Positions 15,467 to 22,281 of a DNA stretch of 22,316 bases are shown here, piece after piece. The notes under the pieces are model-generated. The model saw only the letters and a program-made list of their open reading frames with translations, was not told the DNA's origin and ran no database searches. The stretch's first letter is position 1, and every line of letters starts with the position of its first letter. This stretch comes from Desulfobacterales bacterium (lineage in GTDB: Bacteria > Desulfobacterota > Desulfobacteria > Desulfobacterales > UBA2174_A). Made by a program: the position numbers and the translations under genes. The stretch covers positions 1 through 22,316 of the forward strand of contig JALOPD010000039.1 of assembly GCA_025454075.1 (NCBI GenBank), given 5' to 3'.

Positions 15467-16129
15467 TCAGGCACGCCGGTCTTCAACGATCAGGTTCTTG
15501 AGCTCGTCCGTGTCCCCGGGCTTAACCGGCAGCTTCTCCGCCAGCACCTCCGCCACCAGGGCCACCGCCCGGCAGATGCTTTCCGCCGGACGCCCTTCGC
15601 GAATCCCCTGCACGATCGCCTCGACGACGCCCTTCCAGTACCCTTCGGGTATTCCGGCGTTGATGCCGCGGTCGCCGAGCACCCAGACCTTGCGTTCGAA
15701 CACGGAAAGGTAAATGAGCACTCCGGTCGCCCGGCGCGTCCGGTAAACGCCTTTCTGGTAGAATTGCATTTCGGCGGCCGCCCTCACCTCCGCCTCCATT
15801 TCCCGGTCGGATGTGAAAATGCGCTTCAGGGGCGGGAGGTGATTGACGGCTGCCTGAAAAATCAGGAACAGGGGGATCAGGGCCCCCGGGAAAATCCACA
15901 GGTTGAAGGGGCCGGTCCAGAAGAGTCCTCCGAGCATTGGTGTCAGGGCGACGGCGAGGGGGAAGGCAAAGGCGGCCGCCGCACGCAGATCGGCCACGGG
16001 ATAATGGCTGCTCGCCGGCACCACCACGATCATGATTTCGCCGCGCGTGCGGCTTTCCGCCTCGCGGATGCAGGACTCGATTATCTGCCGATCCGCCTGG
16101 GGGAGAAAGCGCTCCATCAGCTTTTTCAT
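15467..16129 (-). CDS. TPM-domain membrane protein (second TPM protein of the LemA module)
   Basis: A 220-residue protein. A short helix with RQIIESCIREAESRTRGEI begins the TPM fold, IMIVVVPASSHYP follows, and two membrane segments (about 50-70 and 76-98) interrupt the domain. The rest follows: EVRAAAEMQFYQKGVYRTRRATGVLIYLS, KVWVLGDRGINAGIP and a final helical part. This split arrangement is typical of the shorter TPM protein that accompanies YgcG-like and LemA proteins. It lacks the Gly-rich tail of its neighbour. ATG 16129 lies 12 bases after the stop of the upstream gene, behind a GGGGG run. Function unknown. Confidence 0.85.
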   Translation of the reverse strand: MKKLMERFLPQADRQIIESCIREAESRTRGEIMIVVVPASSHYPVADLRAAAAFAFPLAVALTPMLGGLFWTGPFNLWIFPGALIPLFLIFQAAVNHLPPLKRIFTSDREMEAEVRAAAEMQFYQKGVYRTRRATGVLIYLSVFERKVWVLGDRGINAGIPEGYWKGVVEAIVQGIREGRPAESICRAVALVAEVLAEKLPVKPGDTDELKNLIVEDRRA

Positions 16130-16141
16130 CTGTCCCCCCGT

Positions 16142-17071
16142 CTACCAGCTGCCGGAGGAGCCGCCGCCGCCGAACCCGCCGCCGCCCCCGGAAAAACCGC
16201 CGCCGCCGAACCCGCCCCCGCCGGTGGAGAACCCTCCGCCGGGCGGAAATCCGCCCCCCCATCCTCCGGGCCGCCTGCCGGAACCCCGAACACTCCCGGC
16301 GGGCGCTAAAGCGGCCATAAGAGAGAGCACGAAACCGGAGAGCAGGCCGACGGCCGCCAGGGCGGCCAACACCCCCATCCCCGGCGAGAACGCCATGTGG
16401 CCCAGGAAGGGCATGAGAAAGCCGCCGGCAATTGTACCCAACGCCCGGCTCACCCGGCCCAGGGAAAACACCAGGAAGACGAAAAGGATCAGAAAGGGAA
16501 TGGCGTCGCTGAGGGTCGACGGGTCGAGCCCGCCGGCGCCCCTGCGGTTCTCCGCCTTGAACTCGCCCCTCACGCTTTCGATCATGGCCTGCACGCCGTT
16601 CACCACCCCCTGATCGAAGCGGCCGGCCCGGAACTCCGGCAGGATGGCCTCTCGGATGATGCGGCCGGCCGCCAGATCGGTGAGCCGCCCCTCGAGCCCG
16701 TAGCCCACCTCGATCCGAACCTTGCGGTCCGCTCGGGAAATGAGGAGGATGGCGCCGTTGTCGAGGCCCTTGTGCCCGATCTTCCACTGCTCGGCCACCC
16801 GCATCGAAAAGTCTTCGAGCGCATCCCCCTCGAGGGACGGGACGATGAGCACCACGATCTGGGTGGAATCCTTCTGCTCGAAATCCTTCAGCACCAGGTC
16901 CAACTGGCGTGCCACTGCCGGGGAAAGCAACCCGGCGTTGTCGTTCACCCGCCCCCGCAGCGCAGGAACATCGAGGGCGAGGGCGCTCTGCAGCAACAGC
17001 ACCACCGACGCGAAAACTGCCGCCGCGGCGGCGCGCCGGCCCCGCGCTGCGCTCAATGTGGCGGCCATCAT
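16142..17071 (-). CDS. YgcG-like TPM-domain protein with signal peptide and Gly-rich tail
   Basis: A 309-residue exported, membrane-anchored protein. It has an Ala-rich signal peptide (to about 33), a TPM domain (about 36-165: GRVNDNAGLLSP, DSTQIVVLIVPSLEG, KGLDNGAILLISRADRKVRIEVGYGLEG, GRFDQGVVNGV), hydrophobic segments (about 195-255) and a tail of GGGGF/GGGGS repeats ending SSGSW. TPM domains occur in plant Tlp18.3, which acts in photosystem II repair and has phosphatase activity; bacterial roles are unclear. It starts at one of two adjacent ATGs (17071 or 17068), 9 bases after the LemA stop, so the LemA-TPM-TPM genes form a tight operon. Confidence 0.9.
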   Translation of the reverse strand: MMAATLSAARGRRAAAAAVFASVVLLLQSALALDVPALRGRVNDNAGLLSPAVARQLDLVLKDFEQKDSTQIVVLIVPSLEGDALEDFSMRVAEQWKIGHKGLDNGAILLISRADRKVRIEVGYGLEGRLTDLAAGRIIREAILPEFRAGRFDQGVVNGVQAMIESVRGEFKAENRRGAGGLDPSTLSDAIPFLILFVFLVFSLGRVSRALGTIAGGFLMPFLGHMAFSPGMGVLAALAAVGLLSGFVLSLMAALAPAGSVRGSGRRPGGWGGGFPPGGGFSTGGGGFGGGGFSGGGGGFGGGGSSGSW

Positions 17072-17080
17072 GCGGGCCGC

Positions 17081-17668
17081 CTAGAACTTCACCTTGGGGG
17101 CCGTCTGAGCGCCTTCATCGGCCTTGATGTATTCCTTGCGCTTCAGGTGCAGCAAAAGGCTGTTGGTCAGGCTGTTGGGGAAGGTGCGGATCGATGCGTT
17201 GAACTCCTCAGCCGTCTGGTTGTAACGCTGCCGGGCCACGTTGATCCGGTTCTCCGTTCCTTCAAGCTGGTTCTGCAGGTCCTTGAAGTTTTCGTTGGCC
17301 TTCAGATCGGGGTACTGCTCAACCACCACCAGCAGCCGCGAGAGGGCCGAGGAGAGCTCCCCCTGGGATTGCTGCACCCGCTGCATCGCGGCCGCATCGC
17401 CGAGGTCGTCGGCGGACAGCTTGACGGAAGTGGCCTTGGCGCGGGCATTGATCACCGCCTCGAGCGTCTCGCGCTCGTGGGAGGCATACCCTTTGACGGT
17501 TTCCACCAGGTTGGGGATCAAATCCGCGCGCCGCTGAAGCGTGGCCTCCACATCCCCCCAGGCCTTGAAGACTTTTTCCTCCTGCTGCTGCATGGTGTTG
17601 TAGCCGCAGCCGGCAACCGTCATCACCGCTGCCGCCATCACCGCCAAAACGACCGTCCCCTTTTTCAT
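17081..17668 (-). CDS. LemA family lipoprotein
   Basis: A 195-residue LemA protein with a lipoprotein signal: [21 protein letters not shown], lipidated Cys21. LemA motifs follow: [57 protein letters not shown] and [10 protein letters not shown]. The frame is open 26 codons further upstream, but ATG 17668 with GGAGGGG just before it gives the proper lipoprotein start. It is the first gene of the LemA-TPM-TPM operon (17668 to 15467). It differs from the other LemA (11536-12093) in its membrane anchor and its partner genes. Confidence 0.92.
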   Translation of the reverse strand: MKKGTVVLAVMAAAVMTVAGCGYNTMQQQEEKVFKAWGDVEATLQRRADLIPNLVETVKGYASHERETLEAVINARAKATSVKLSADDLGDAAAMQRVQQSQGELSSALSRLLVVVEQYPDLKANENFKDLQNQLEGTENRINVARQRYNQTAEEFNASIRTFPNSLTNSLLLHLKRKEYIKADEGAQTAPKVKF

Positions 17669-17753
17669 TTCACCCCTCCATCTCCGGATACGGACCCGGG
17701 CATTTCGACACCCCATTTCAACAACCCCATGGATACGCCGAAGCAAAAGAAAA

Positions 17754-18138
17754 TCAGGCAGGGCGTTTCTTCAACTCACGCCGCAGCTCTACGATGTGGC
17801 GGGCCGGGTGCACCCCGGTCGGGCAGACGCGGCTGCAGGCCAGCGCGCCCTCGCACCAGCGCTCGCCCCGCTCGTTTGCCGCGGTCCGCAGAAGGCCATC
17901 GGCGGCGGGCGGGATTTTTGAAATTTCGTTGTGCATGGCGGCCGGCGCCGCCGGTCCCATGAAGTCGGGGCGGGACCGGGTGGCCGGACACGCCGAAATG
18001 CAGCACCCGCATTCAATGCACGCTTCGAACCGCAAAGGCCTCGCCCCCGGATCCGCCTCGCCGGGCGCCGAGGGTGTCAGGTAGGACCACCCCGGTTCGA
18101 TGTCACGGTAAAAAGCCTCCATTCGCACCTGCAGGTCG
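17754..18138 (-). pseudogene. 3' part of a fumarate reductase/succinate dehydrogenase-type iron-sulfur subunit gene
   Basis: About 127 codons match the C-terminal half of SdhB/FrdB-type subunits. DLQVRMEAFYRDIEPGW is the usual link after the [2Fe-2S] domain. Then come CIECGCCISACP (first cubane cluster), FMGPAAPAAM and CEGALACSRVCPTGVHP (second cluster), ending in a basic helix [13 protein letters not shown]. The [2Fe-2S] N-terminal domain (about 100 residues) is missing. Homology begins abruptly at about 18138, where the frame meets the 5' fragment of a GlpA-like gene in a different frame. An internal GTG 18128 or ATG 18122 could start a short ferredoxin-like protein, but neither has a clear ribosome site. 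It is best read as the distal end of a deletion. Confidence 0.75.
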
Positions 18139-18357
18139 CAGGATCCGGTTCTCCTGCCGGCACTCGGCCGCGGCGGCCGGATCGTGCAGCACGCAGCGAA
18201 CCCCGCTGTGCAGCAGCCCGTGGCGCCGGCCGATCGTACCGGAAAGCAGTTCGCCTTTCTCGACCAGCGTCACCTTGAACCCCCGCAAGGCCAAATCGTG
18301 GGCGAGCGCGCCGCCGACTCCGCCGCCGATGATCAGGATGTGCTCAAAAGCCGGCAT
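18138..18357 (-). pseudogene. 5' fragment of a GlpA-like FAD-dependent glycerol-3-phosphate dehydrogenase gene
   Basis: From ATG 18357 about 73 codons match the N-terminus of anaerobic glycerol-3-phosphate dehydrogenase subunit A. These are the dinucleotide-binding loop ILIIGGGVGGALAHDLALRG, VTLVEKGELLSGTIGRR, and the diagnostic HGLLHSGVRCVLHDPAAAAEC and QENRIL. The match stops at about 18139 and the frame ends at 18103 after unrelated residues. A full protein would have several hundred residues. The rest is deleted and the break joins an iron-sulfur subunit gene. Named from motif memory; another FAD-dependent oxidoreductase of the same family is possible. Confidence 0.75.
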
Positions 18358-18440
18358 ACCGTTCCGAACCCCAACAAAAGTTGACACGCCGTATGCGCCA
18401 AATGCGTTTAGCACAAAATCTAAAATAATTCCACCGCATG

Positions 18441-18449
18441 TGCTATGCT
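18441..18449 (+). promoter_or_regulatory. Possible extended -10 promoter for the thioesterase gene
   Basis: TGCTATGCT lies in an AT-richer patch about 70 bases before the preferred start 18522. No good -35 was found. TTGACA at 18381-18386 is too far upstream to pair with it. Confidence 0.3.
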
Positions 18450-18521
18450 GGCTTAGGGGGCAGAGTGAGGGGTTGAATCGGCCGCCCTCTAAATCCATCC
18501 ATGTCACTGGAGGTGCCTGAA

Positions 18522-18956
18522 ATGCCGGACAGTGCGCATTTCAAAAAGCTGGAAAACATGATGCACTCCGCACCCATGGTGAAACTGACCGGTGCGAGGG
18601 CCAGCATAAACGAGGGCGAAGCCGTGATCACTCTGCCCGTCCGGCAGGATTTTTTCCATGCCGCGGGTGCCCTGCACGGCTCACTCTATTTCCTGGCGCT
18701 CGACAACGCGGCTTTTTTCGCGGTCAACTCGCTGGTCGAGGATGTCTTCGTGTTGACGGCGAGCCTCACCACCTACATGACGCGGCCGGTGACGGAAGGC
18801 ACCGTGAAGGCGGTCGGCAAAGTCGTGAGCCGCGGCCGCACCCAATTCATCGCCGAATCCGTGCTCTACGATGCGGAGGGCCGGGAGGTGGGCCGCGCCA
18901 ACGGGATTTTCGTCAAAAGCCGGATCCCCTTGTCAGAGAAGATCGGGTATCGGTAA
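18522..18956 (+). CDS. PaaI-type hotdog-fold thioesterase
   Basis: A 144-residue protein of the hotdog superfamily. It has a central HGSLYFLALDNAAFFAVNS segment (His52-Gly53 and Asp61, the usual active-site helix), then LTASLTTYMTRPVTEGTVKAVG and FIAESVLYDAEGREVGRANGIFV, as in PaaI/YbgC acyl-CoA thioesterases. These hydrolyse acyl-CoA or aryl-CoA to the free acid in the cytoplasm. An ATG at 18501 is in frame, but GGAGGTG at 18509-18515 sits 6 bases before ATG 18522, so that start is chosen. It is divergent from the GlpA-like fragment. Substrate unknown. Confidence 0.88.
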   Translation: MPDSAHFKKLENMMHSAPMVKLTGARASINEGEAVITLPVRQDFFHAAGALHGSLYFLALDNAAFFAVNSLVEDVFVLTASLTTYMTRPVTEGTVKAVGKVVSRGRTQFIAESVLYDAEGREVGRANGIFVKSRIPLSEKIGYR

Positions 18957-19087
18957 AATGAACTATGGAAGATGAACGTGGAGAAGCAAAATTCGTGTGG
19001 CGTCCATCGGTGCATTGCAGAACTTTGAATGCCTTTCGGCAGAAAGGCGTCAACAACGACGGACGCGTCCGGTGTCCCGGACGGCCG

Positions 19088-19465
19088 ATGACTTTCTGCG
19101 TCCTGATACTTTTGGTCTGCTGGATCATGGTTTCGGCACCCGCGTGGGCGCAGTCCGTAAAACCGGGAGAGACCGTCACGGTCGATGGAGTCCTGACCTT
19201 GTCCCGAGGCGAGGACGACCGCAAACTGGAAGTCATCTACCCGGCCGTTCGCCTCCGCAGACCGTTGGTGGTGAATGACGGCAGCGGTAATTGGATCGAG
19301 GTCGCACTATTGAAGCTCCGGATGAACCGGCAGCAGGAGGCTGTTTTCAGGCGTCTGAACGGCAAGCAGACCCGGGTGTCGGGGAAATTTCTCTACTTTG
19401 AGTTCGGCCCCAACCGGTTCCCCAACCCGGCGCATCTGGAAGTGTCCGCGATGACCGCCAGGTGA
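19088..19465 (+). CDS. Small exported protein of unknown function
   Basis: 125 residues from ATG 19088. A clean signal peptide (FCVLILLVCWIMVSAPAWA, likely cut before QS) is followed by about 100 residues of predicted beta-strand character. These include VKPGETVTVDGVLTLS, two segments with basic and hydrophobic alternation, and LNGKQTRVSGKFLYFEFG near the end, which suggests an OB-like small barrel. I cannot name a family; it has a faint similarity in pattern to DUF4431-type periplasmic proteins. An in-frame ATG at 18965 would add 41 residues, but neither start has a good ribosome site. The later one is chosen for the signal peptide. Confidence 0.6.
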   Translation: MTFCVLILLVCWIMVSAPAWAQSVKPGETVTVDGVLTLSRGEDDRKLEVIYPAVRLRRPLVVNDGSGNWIEVALLKLRMNRQQEAVFRRLNGKQTRVSGKFLYFEFGPNRFPNPAHLEVSAMTAR

Positions 19466-19603
19466 TGGGCACCCGCGTTCCGTGCGCGTTCCGCTGCGCC
19501 TCCAATTCCACCGGCGGGCAGCTCGCCGTGGGATCCGCCCGGACCTCGGCTCCCCGCTGTCGCGATTCGCATCGCTTCTGATCTGCCTGAGCTCCGAAAC
19601 AAG

Positions 19604-19626
19604 AAAGACCCGCACTTTAGGTGCGG
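19604..19626 (-). terminator. Terminator flanking the left tRNA-Cys repeat
   Basis: On the minus strand CCGCAC-CTAAA-GTGCGG (19626-19610) is followed by GGTCTTTCTTG, a weak U-tract. It lies just beyond the repeated tRNA 3' end, where the original tRNA-Cys terminator would be expected before insertion. Confidence 0.5.
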
Positions 19627-19640
19627 CCCCTGCGTTTGAT

Positions 19641-19667
19641 AAAATGGAGGCGGCACCCGGATTCGAA
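19641..19667 (-). repeat. Left copy of the tRNA-Cys 3' end (putative att site)
   Basis: On the minus strand it begins TTCGAATCCGGGTGCCGCC and continues through TCCATTTT, identical to the tRNA-Cys 3' end at 22281-22255. Beyond the T-loop the match fails (AA in place of GG), then four shared Cs. No anticodon or D arm remains, so this is not a functional tRNA. Confidence 0.8.
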
Positions 19668-19733
19668 TTGGGGTTAAATTATAACTACCCTTATTCATGT
19701 GTAATTTTTCATAAAAAATTCATTGCACAACCG

Positions 19734-19769
19734 AAAGGCATATTGGAAAAATATTTTGGGCTTGCCTTT
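19734..19769. repeat. AT-rich inverted repeat downstream of the DnaJ gene
   Basis: AAAGGCA (19734-19740) and TGCCTTT (19763-19769) enclose an AT-rich spacer that can itself fold. It lies just past the DnaJ stop on the minus strand and may act as a terminator or be part of the element end. Confidence 0.4.
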
Positions 19770-19782
19770 CCTTTCCGCAAAC

Positions 19783-20519
19783 TCATCGTCCGAGCATTCG
19801 GGCAACCCAGTTCTTGATTCTTTCCAGGATCGGTCTGCGCAGGCGCACTTCCAAGAGCAAATCGCCGGGTGCGCCGCCGGCCCTGCCCTCATGCCCCATC
19901 CCGGCAAGCCGGATGCGCTGCCCCTCCCGCACGCCGGGGGGGATCTTCACCACCAGCTTCTTGGAGCGCTCTCGGAGGAAATACGCGTAGGGGCCCCCGG
20001 CGGCCGCCAGGCCCGCGTCAATGTGGATGAGGCCCCGGATGTTGCCACCGTTCTCTGGAAGATCGAACCCGCTCATCTTACGGAAGGCCAGGCGGGCAAT
20101 CCGACCGAGCGCCCCGTCCCCGAGAGGCGTGGACGGATGGCCGGTGCCCATTGAAAACGGCCGTGCGAAAGTAAAGGCCCTTACCCTGATCCCCGGGCGT
20201 TTAAACTCGAACTGCCGGGAATCCGGCCCGTAAAACTCCCTGAATTGTAGATGTCCTGTTGGCTATGGACGGATTGATACCGGCTGTAGGCCGCTGAGCC
20301 GAACTGCCGGCGCAACTCGTCGTACTCTCGGCGCTTGACGGGGCTGGAGAGGACGGCATAGGCTTCATTGATCCGCTTCATGGTTTCCGATGATTTGGGA
20401 TTGTCGCGGTTGCGGTCGGGATGGTGCTGAAAGGCCAGCTTTCGGTAGGCCGCTTTTATTTGCCGTGTTGAAGCATCTTGGGATACACCCAGTGCGGCGT
20501 AGTAATCGTCTGAGCTCAC
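19783..20519 (-). pseudogene. DnaJ/CbpA-like co-chaperone gene broken by one frameshift
   Basis: The first frame begins at GTG 20519 with AAGGA at 20533-20529. It encodes a J domain ([23 protein letters not shown] at 33-35, [18 protein letters not shown]), then SQQDIYN and runs to a stop at 20181. The second frame carries on the same protein: [18 protein letters not shown], a linker with FDLPENGGNIRG, then a DnaJ C-terminal segment LVVKIPPGVREGQRIRL, GMGHEG and PGDLLLEV, ending at 19783. Adding one base near 20245 joins them into about 245 residues reading DIY-x-FREFYG. It therefore looks like a single-base loss (or a sequencing error). There is no zinc-finger domain, as in CbpA-type proteins. 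It is the distal gene of the element. Confidence 0.8.
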
Positions 20520-20695
20520 GAGAGACCATCCTTATGATGAAATTTACAGATGAAAAACAGACCACATCGGCGGGGATGAAAGGCGCGAGAATCCTTACAG
20601 CCAAAAAAGTCACGGAGAAAAAATCTTTGGACGAATCTATCAGTCCCGATCGTAAAAATCTCTTTTCTAAAACAGTTAGGCAAGGCGAGGCTGAA
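20520..20695. other. Spacer between the zinc-ribbon and DnaJ genes
   Basis: AT-richer than its surroundings, with no convincing gene or terminator. The two flanking minus-strand genes could be co-transcribed. Confidence 0.4.
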
Positions 20696-20932
20696 TCAGG
20701 AGTTGCGCGATTCGTAGCATTTGCGCTCCATGAATGAGGCTGTCTTCGGGTCCCAGACGGCATCGTTTTCATGAATGATGCGCGGGGCCCCTTCCCAAAA
20801 GCCGCAGGCCGAAACAGCGGTTTCTCCCAGAGTGAATTTTTGTCCACAGGCAGGGCAGCCTTCCGCGTTGAGGGTGTTGAGTTTCTCGAGATCAATCAGC
20901 AATGTGTGTTTTCTGCGCAGGGGGTCTTTCAT
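20696..20932 (-). CDS. Small zinc-ribbon-like protein of unknown function
   Basis: 78 residues. The start ATG 20932 has GGAG eight bases upstream. A basic N-terminus (MKDPLRRKHTLLIDLEKLNTL) is followed by CPACG (Cys26, Cys29), a further Cys43, His54 and Cys72 near the C-terminus. Four Cys and one His are enough for one zinc site, though the spacing is unlike a classical zinc finger. Conserved-looking pieces are GFWEGAPRIIHENDAVWD and ERKCYE. I recall similar unannotated small proteins in Desulfobacterota but no named family. It lies between ecsC-like and dnaJ-like genes on the same strand. Confidence 0.65.
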   Translation of the reverse strand: MKDPLRRKHTLLIDLEKLNTLNAEGCPACGQKFTLGETAVSACGFWEGAPRIIHENDAVWDPKTASFMERKCYESRNS

Positions 20933-21000
20933 TATGGCTGCTCCGGCAGATCGACTAAAAAGGGTATTGGATACGGTTTTGGCCAGATTGTAATATTTTC

Positions 21001-21029
21001 AGACTATGGGCGAAGCCGGCCACTGTCAA
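21001..21029 (-). promoter_or_regulatory. Candidate promoter for the zinc-ribbon/DnaJ genes
   Basis: On the minus strand a perfect -35 TTGACA (21029-21024), a 17-base spacer, then TAGTCT (21006-21001; three of six -10 matches), about 70 bases upstream of the zinc-ribbon start. The rest of 20933-21208 shows no gene. Confidence 0.4.
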
Positions 21030-21208
21030 GCGCGTGGGCAGCAGGCTCGCTCCTTCTGCCCAACAGGTCGTTTGACGGCTGCTACCAGATTGCCTCTGAC
21101 AAACTTGATACTGCTGGACAAAAGAGCCGAGCCAAACGGCCCAGCCCCTTGCATTGGAATATTGCAGGCGACGGCGCCACCCGCCGCAAGCGCAGGTCAG
21201 CCGGCATC

Positions 21209-22003
21209 TCACTTTAATGGGAGGTTCAGATACTCCCTCCGCACCGACTCGGGGTCGTAAACGCGCTCGAGGCGACGCACGATGAAATGGCCACGGCCGA
21301 CATCTTGAAAGTGATCGATAAAAAGCGTGTTGATCAACGCACCTCCGGCGGCGCCCACAATGGGCAGCGATTGTGCCATAGCCTTCTCCGAAACCGGGAC
21401 GCCGAACCGTGCAGCGATCTGCGCGATGAGGCGTATCAGCGGCGGCGCAGTCTCTTGTGCGACACCCCGCTCCACGATGTACTCGGCGGCCTCCGCAAGG
21501 GCTTTCGCGAGGACGCCTCGGACGGCAAAGTAACTCGACCCTGCGGCGTCATCACTGCGCGCACGCCCCCCGAGCGCGAACACCTCAAGGCAGGCGAGTT
21601 TCGCCTCCGGCGATTTGATGCGTTCGCCCTCGCTTCGCGCGATGTCAACGATCGAGCGAAGCATGATGATCGTAGAGACCGGGAGTTCGATGGCCAAGGC
21701 CGGCAGGCCGAACGCACCGCCGGCCGCACCCGTCGCGGCGACAACGATCTTGTGCGCCCAATTGGCGGCGCCCTGCCGACGATCGTCCATCGTGGAGGTC
21801 GCGAAGGCGAGCGCTGCTTCAAGCGACTTTGTGGTCGCGGTCCTTATGATCTCGCGAGCGCCCTCGGGCAGTCGTTCGATGAACTTTTCGATCGGCAGAC
21901 CGACAACGTTGGCAATTCTGGCCGCCAGGTTCGGATTCTCGAGGAGGCTCTTGGCGTAGCCCAGGTCCGCCAGATCCTCGCTTGACATAGCCTTGTCTGC
22001 CAT
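21209..22003 (-). CDS. EcsC family protein
   Basis: A 264-residue protein of the EcsC family (PF12787), whose biochemical role is unknown. Supporting segments are ANVVGLPIEKFIERLPEGAR, the amphipathic/hydrophobic AATGAAGGAFGLPALAIELP and STIIMLRSIVDIARSEGE, EVFALGG, AARFGVPVSEKAMAQSLP, the GAAGGALINTLFIDHFQ block and a final HFIVRRLERVYG-like ending (HFIVRRLERVYDPE). ATG 22003 is chosen over an in-frame upstream codon because GGAGGGAGG precedes it by six bases. It is the element gene nearest the tRNA, and the tRNA terminator lies upstream of it, so it needs its own promoter; only a lone TTGACA near 22105 was seen. Confidence 0.85.
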   Translation of the reverse strand: MADKAMSSEDLADLGYAKSLLENPNLAARIANVVGLPIEKFIERLPEGAREIIRTATTKSLEAALAFATSTMDDRRQGAANWAHKIVVAATGAAGGAFGLPALAIELPVSTIIMLRSIVDIARSEGERIKSPEAKLACLEVFALGGRARSDDAAGSSYFAVRGVLAKALAEAAEYIVERGVAQETAPPLIRLIAQIAARFGVPVSEKAMAQSLPIVGAAGGALINTLFIDHFQDVGRGHFIVRRLERVYDPESVRREYLNLPLK

Positions 22004-22151
22004 GGGTCGCCTCCCTCCAGTCAACAATCGCGGCAATCTGCTGGACAACAGCAGGAAGAAGGACGCTGTCTGGCGGTCGAGTCACCGCGGGGTTTCAGAA
22101 AATGTCAATGACGGTTGATGAACTCTTGTGTTGCAACTGGCCGGCAGAAAC

Positions 22152-22191
22152 AAAAAAAGCCCCCGAAGGCTGAATAAGACCTTCAAAGGCT
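22152..22191 (-). terminator. Rho-independent terminator downstream of tRNA-Cys
   Basis: On the minus strand AGCC-TTT-GAAGG pairs with CCTTC-GGG-GGCT (22191-22158) and is followed by seven Ts (22158-22152). It is placed to end the tRNA-Cys transcript inside the element. Confidence 0.75.
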
Positions 22192-22254
22192 CGGCGATGA
22201 TACCTCTGGGATAAACTTTTCCACAATCGGATCCCCAGAAGGCTCTTGTTGAAA

Positions 22255-22281
22255 AAAATGGAGGCGGCACCCGGATTCGAA
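22255..22281 (-). repeat. Right copy of the 27-bp direct repeat (tRNA-Cys 3' end, putative att site)
   Basis: The part of the tRNA-Cys gene from T-loop to CCA plus four trailing Ts, identical to 19641-19667 in the same orientation. Confidence 0.8.

Larger units (their letters stand above)
19466..19782. other. Gene-free junction region
   Basis: It contains a minus-strand terminator (19604-19626), the left tRNA-Cys repeat (19641-19667), and from about 19672 a sharply AT-rich stretch with two inverted repeats (about 19703-19720 and 19734-19769). No gene is visible. Confidence 0.7.
19641..22281. mobile_element. Small integrated element at the 3' end of tRNA-Cys (no integrase)
   Basis: The segment is bounded by identical 27-bp direct repeats (19641-19667 and 22255-22281) that match the tRNA-Cys from T-loop to CCA plus four bases. 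The repeat-to-repeat period is 2614 bp. It carries minus-strand genes for an EcsC protein, a zinc-ribbon protein and a frameshifted DnaJ. The left end is markedly AT-rich compared with the flanking chromosome. No tyrosine recombinase gene is present, so it is either decayed, mobilised by enzymes encoded elsewhere, or the rest of a larger island lost by deletion. The repeats are directly visible; the element is inferred. Confidence 0.65.

Noticed and set aside
16142..16260. Imperfect CCGCCGCCGCC-type repeats
   Set aside because: They encode the Gly-rich tail of the YgcG-like protein on the minus strand.
16397..17962. 521-codon plus-strand frame across the TPM and LemA genes
   Set aside because: Spans several real minus-strand genes and the iron-sulfur fragment; no domain visible.
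18381..18386. TTGACA upstream of the thioesterase
   Set aside because: No -10 at 16-18 bases on the plus strand.
20534..20737. 67-codon plus-strand frame MMKFTDEKQTTS onward
   Set aside because: Lies between two minus-strand genes and overlaps one; Lys/Ser-rich with no motif, though it has no strong contradiction either.
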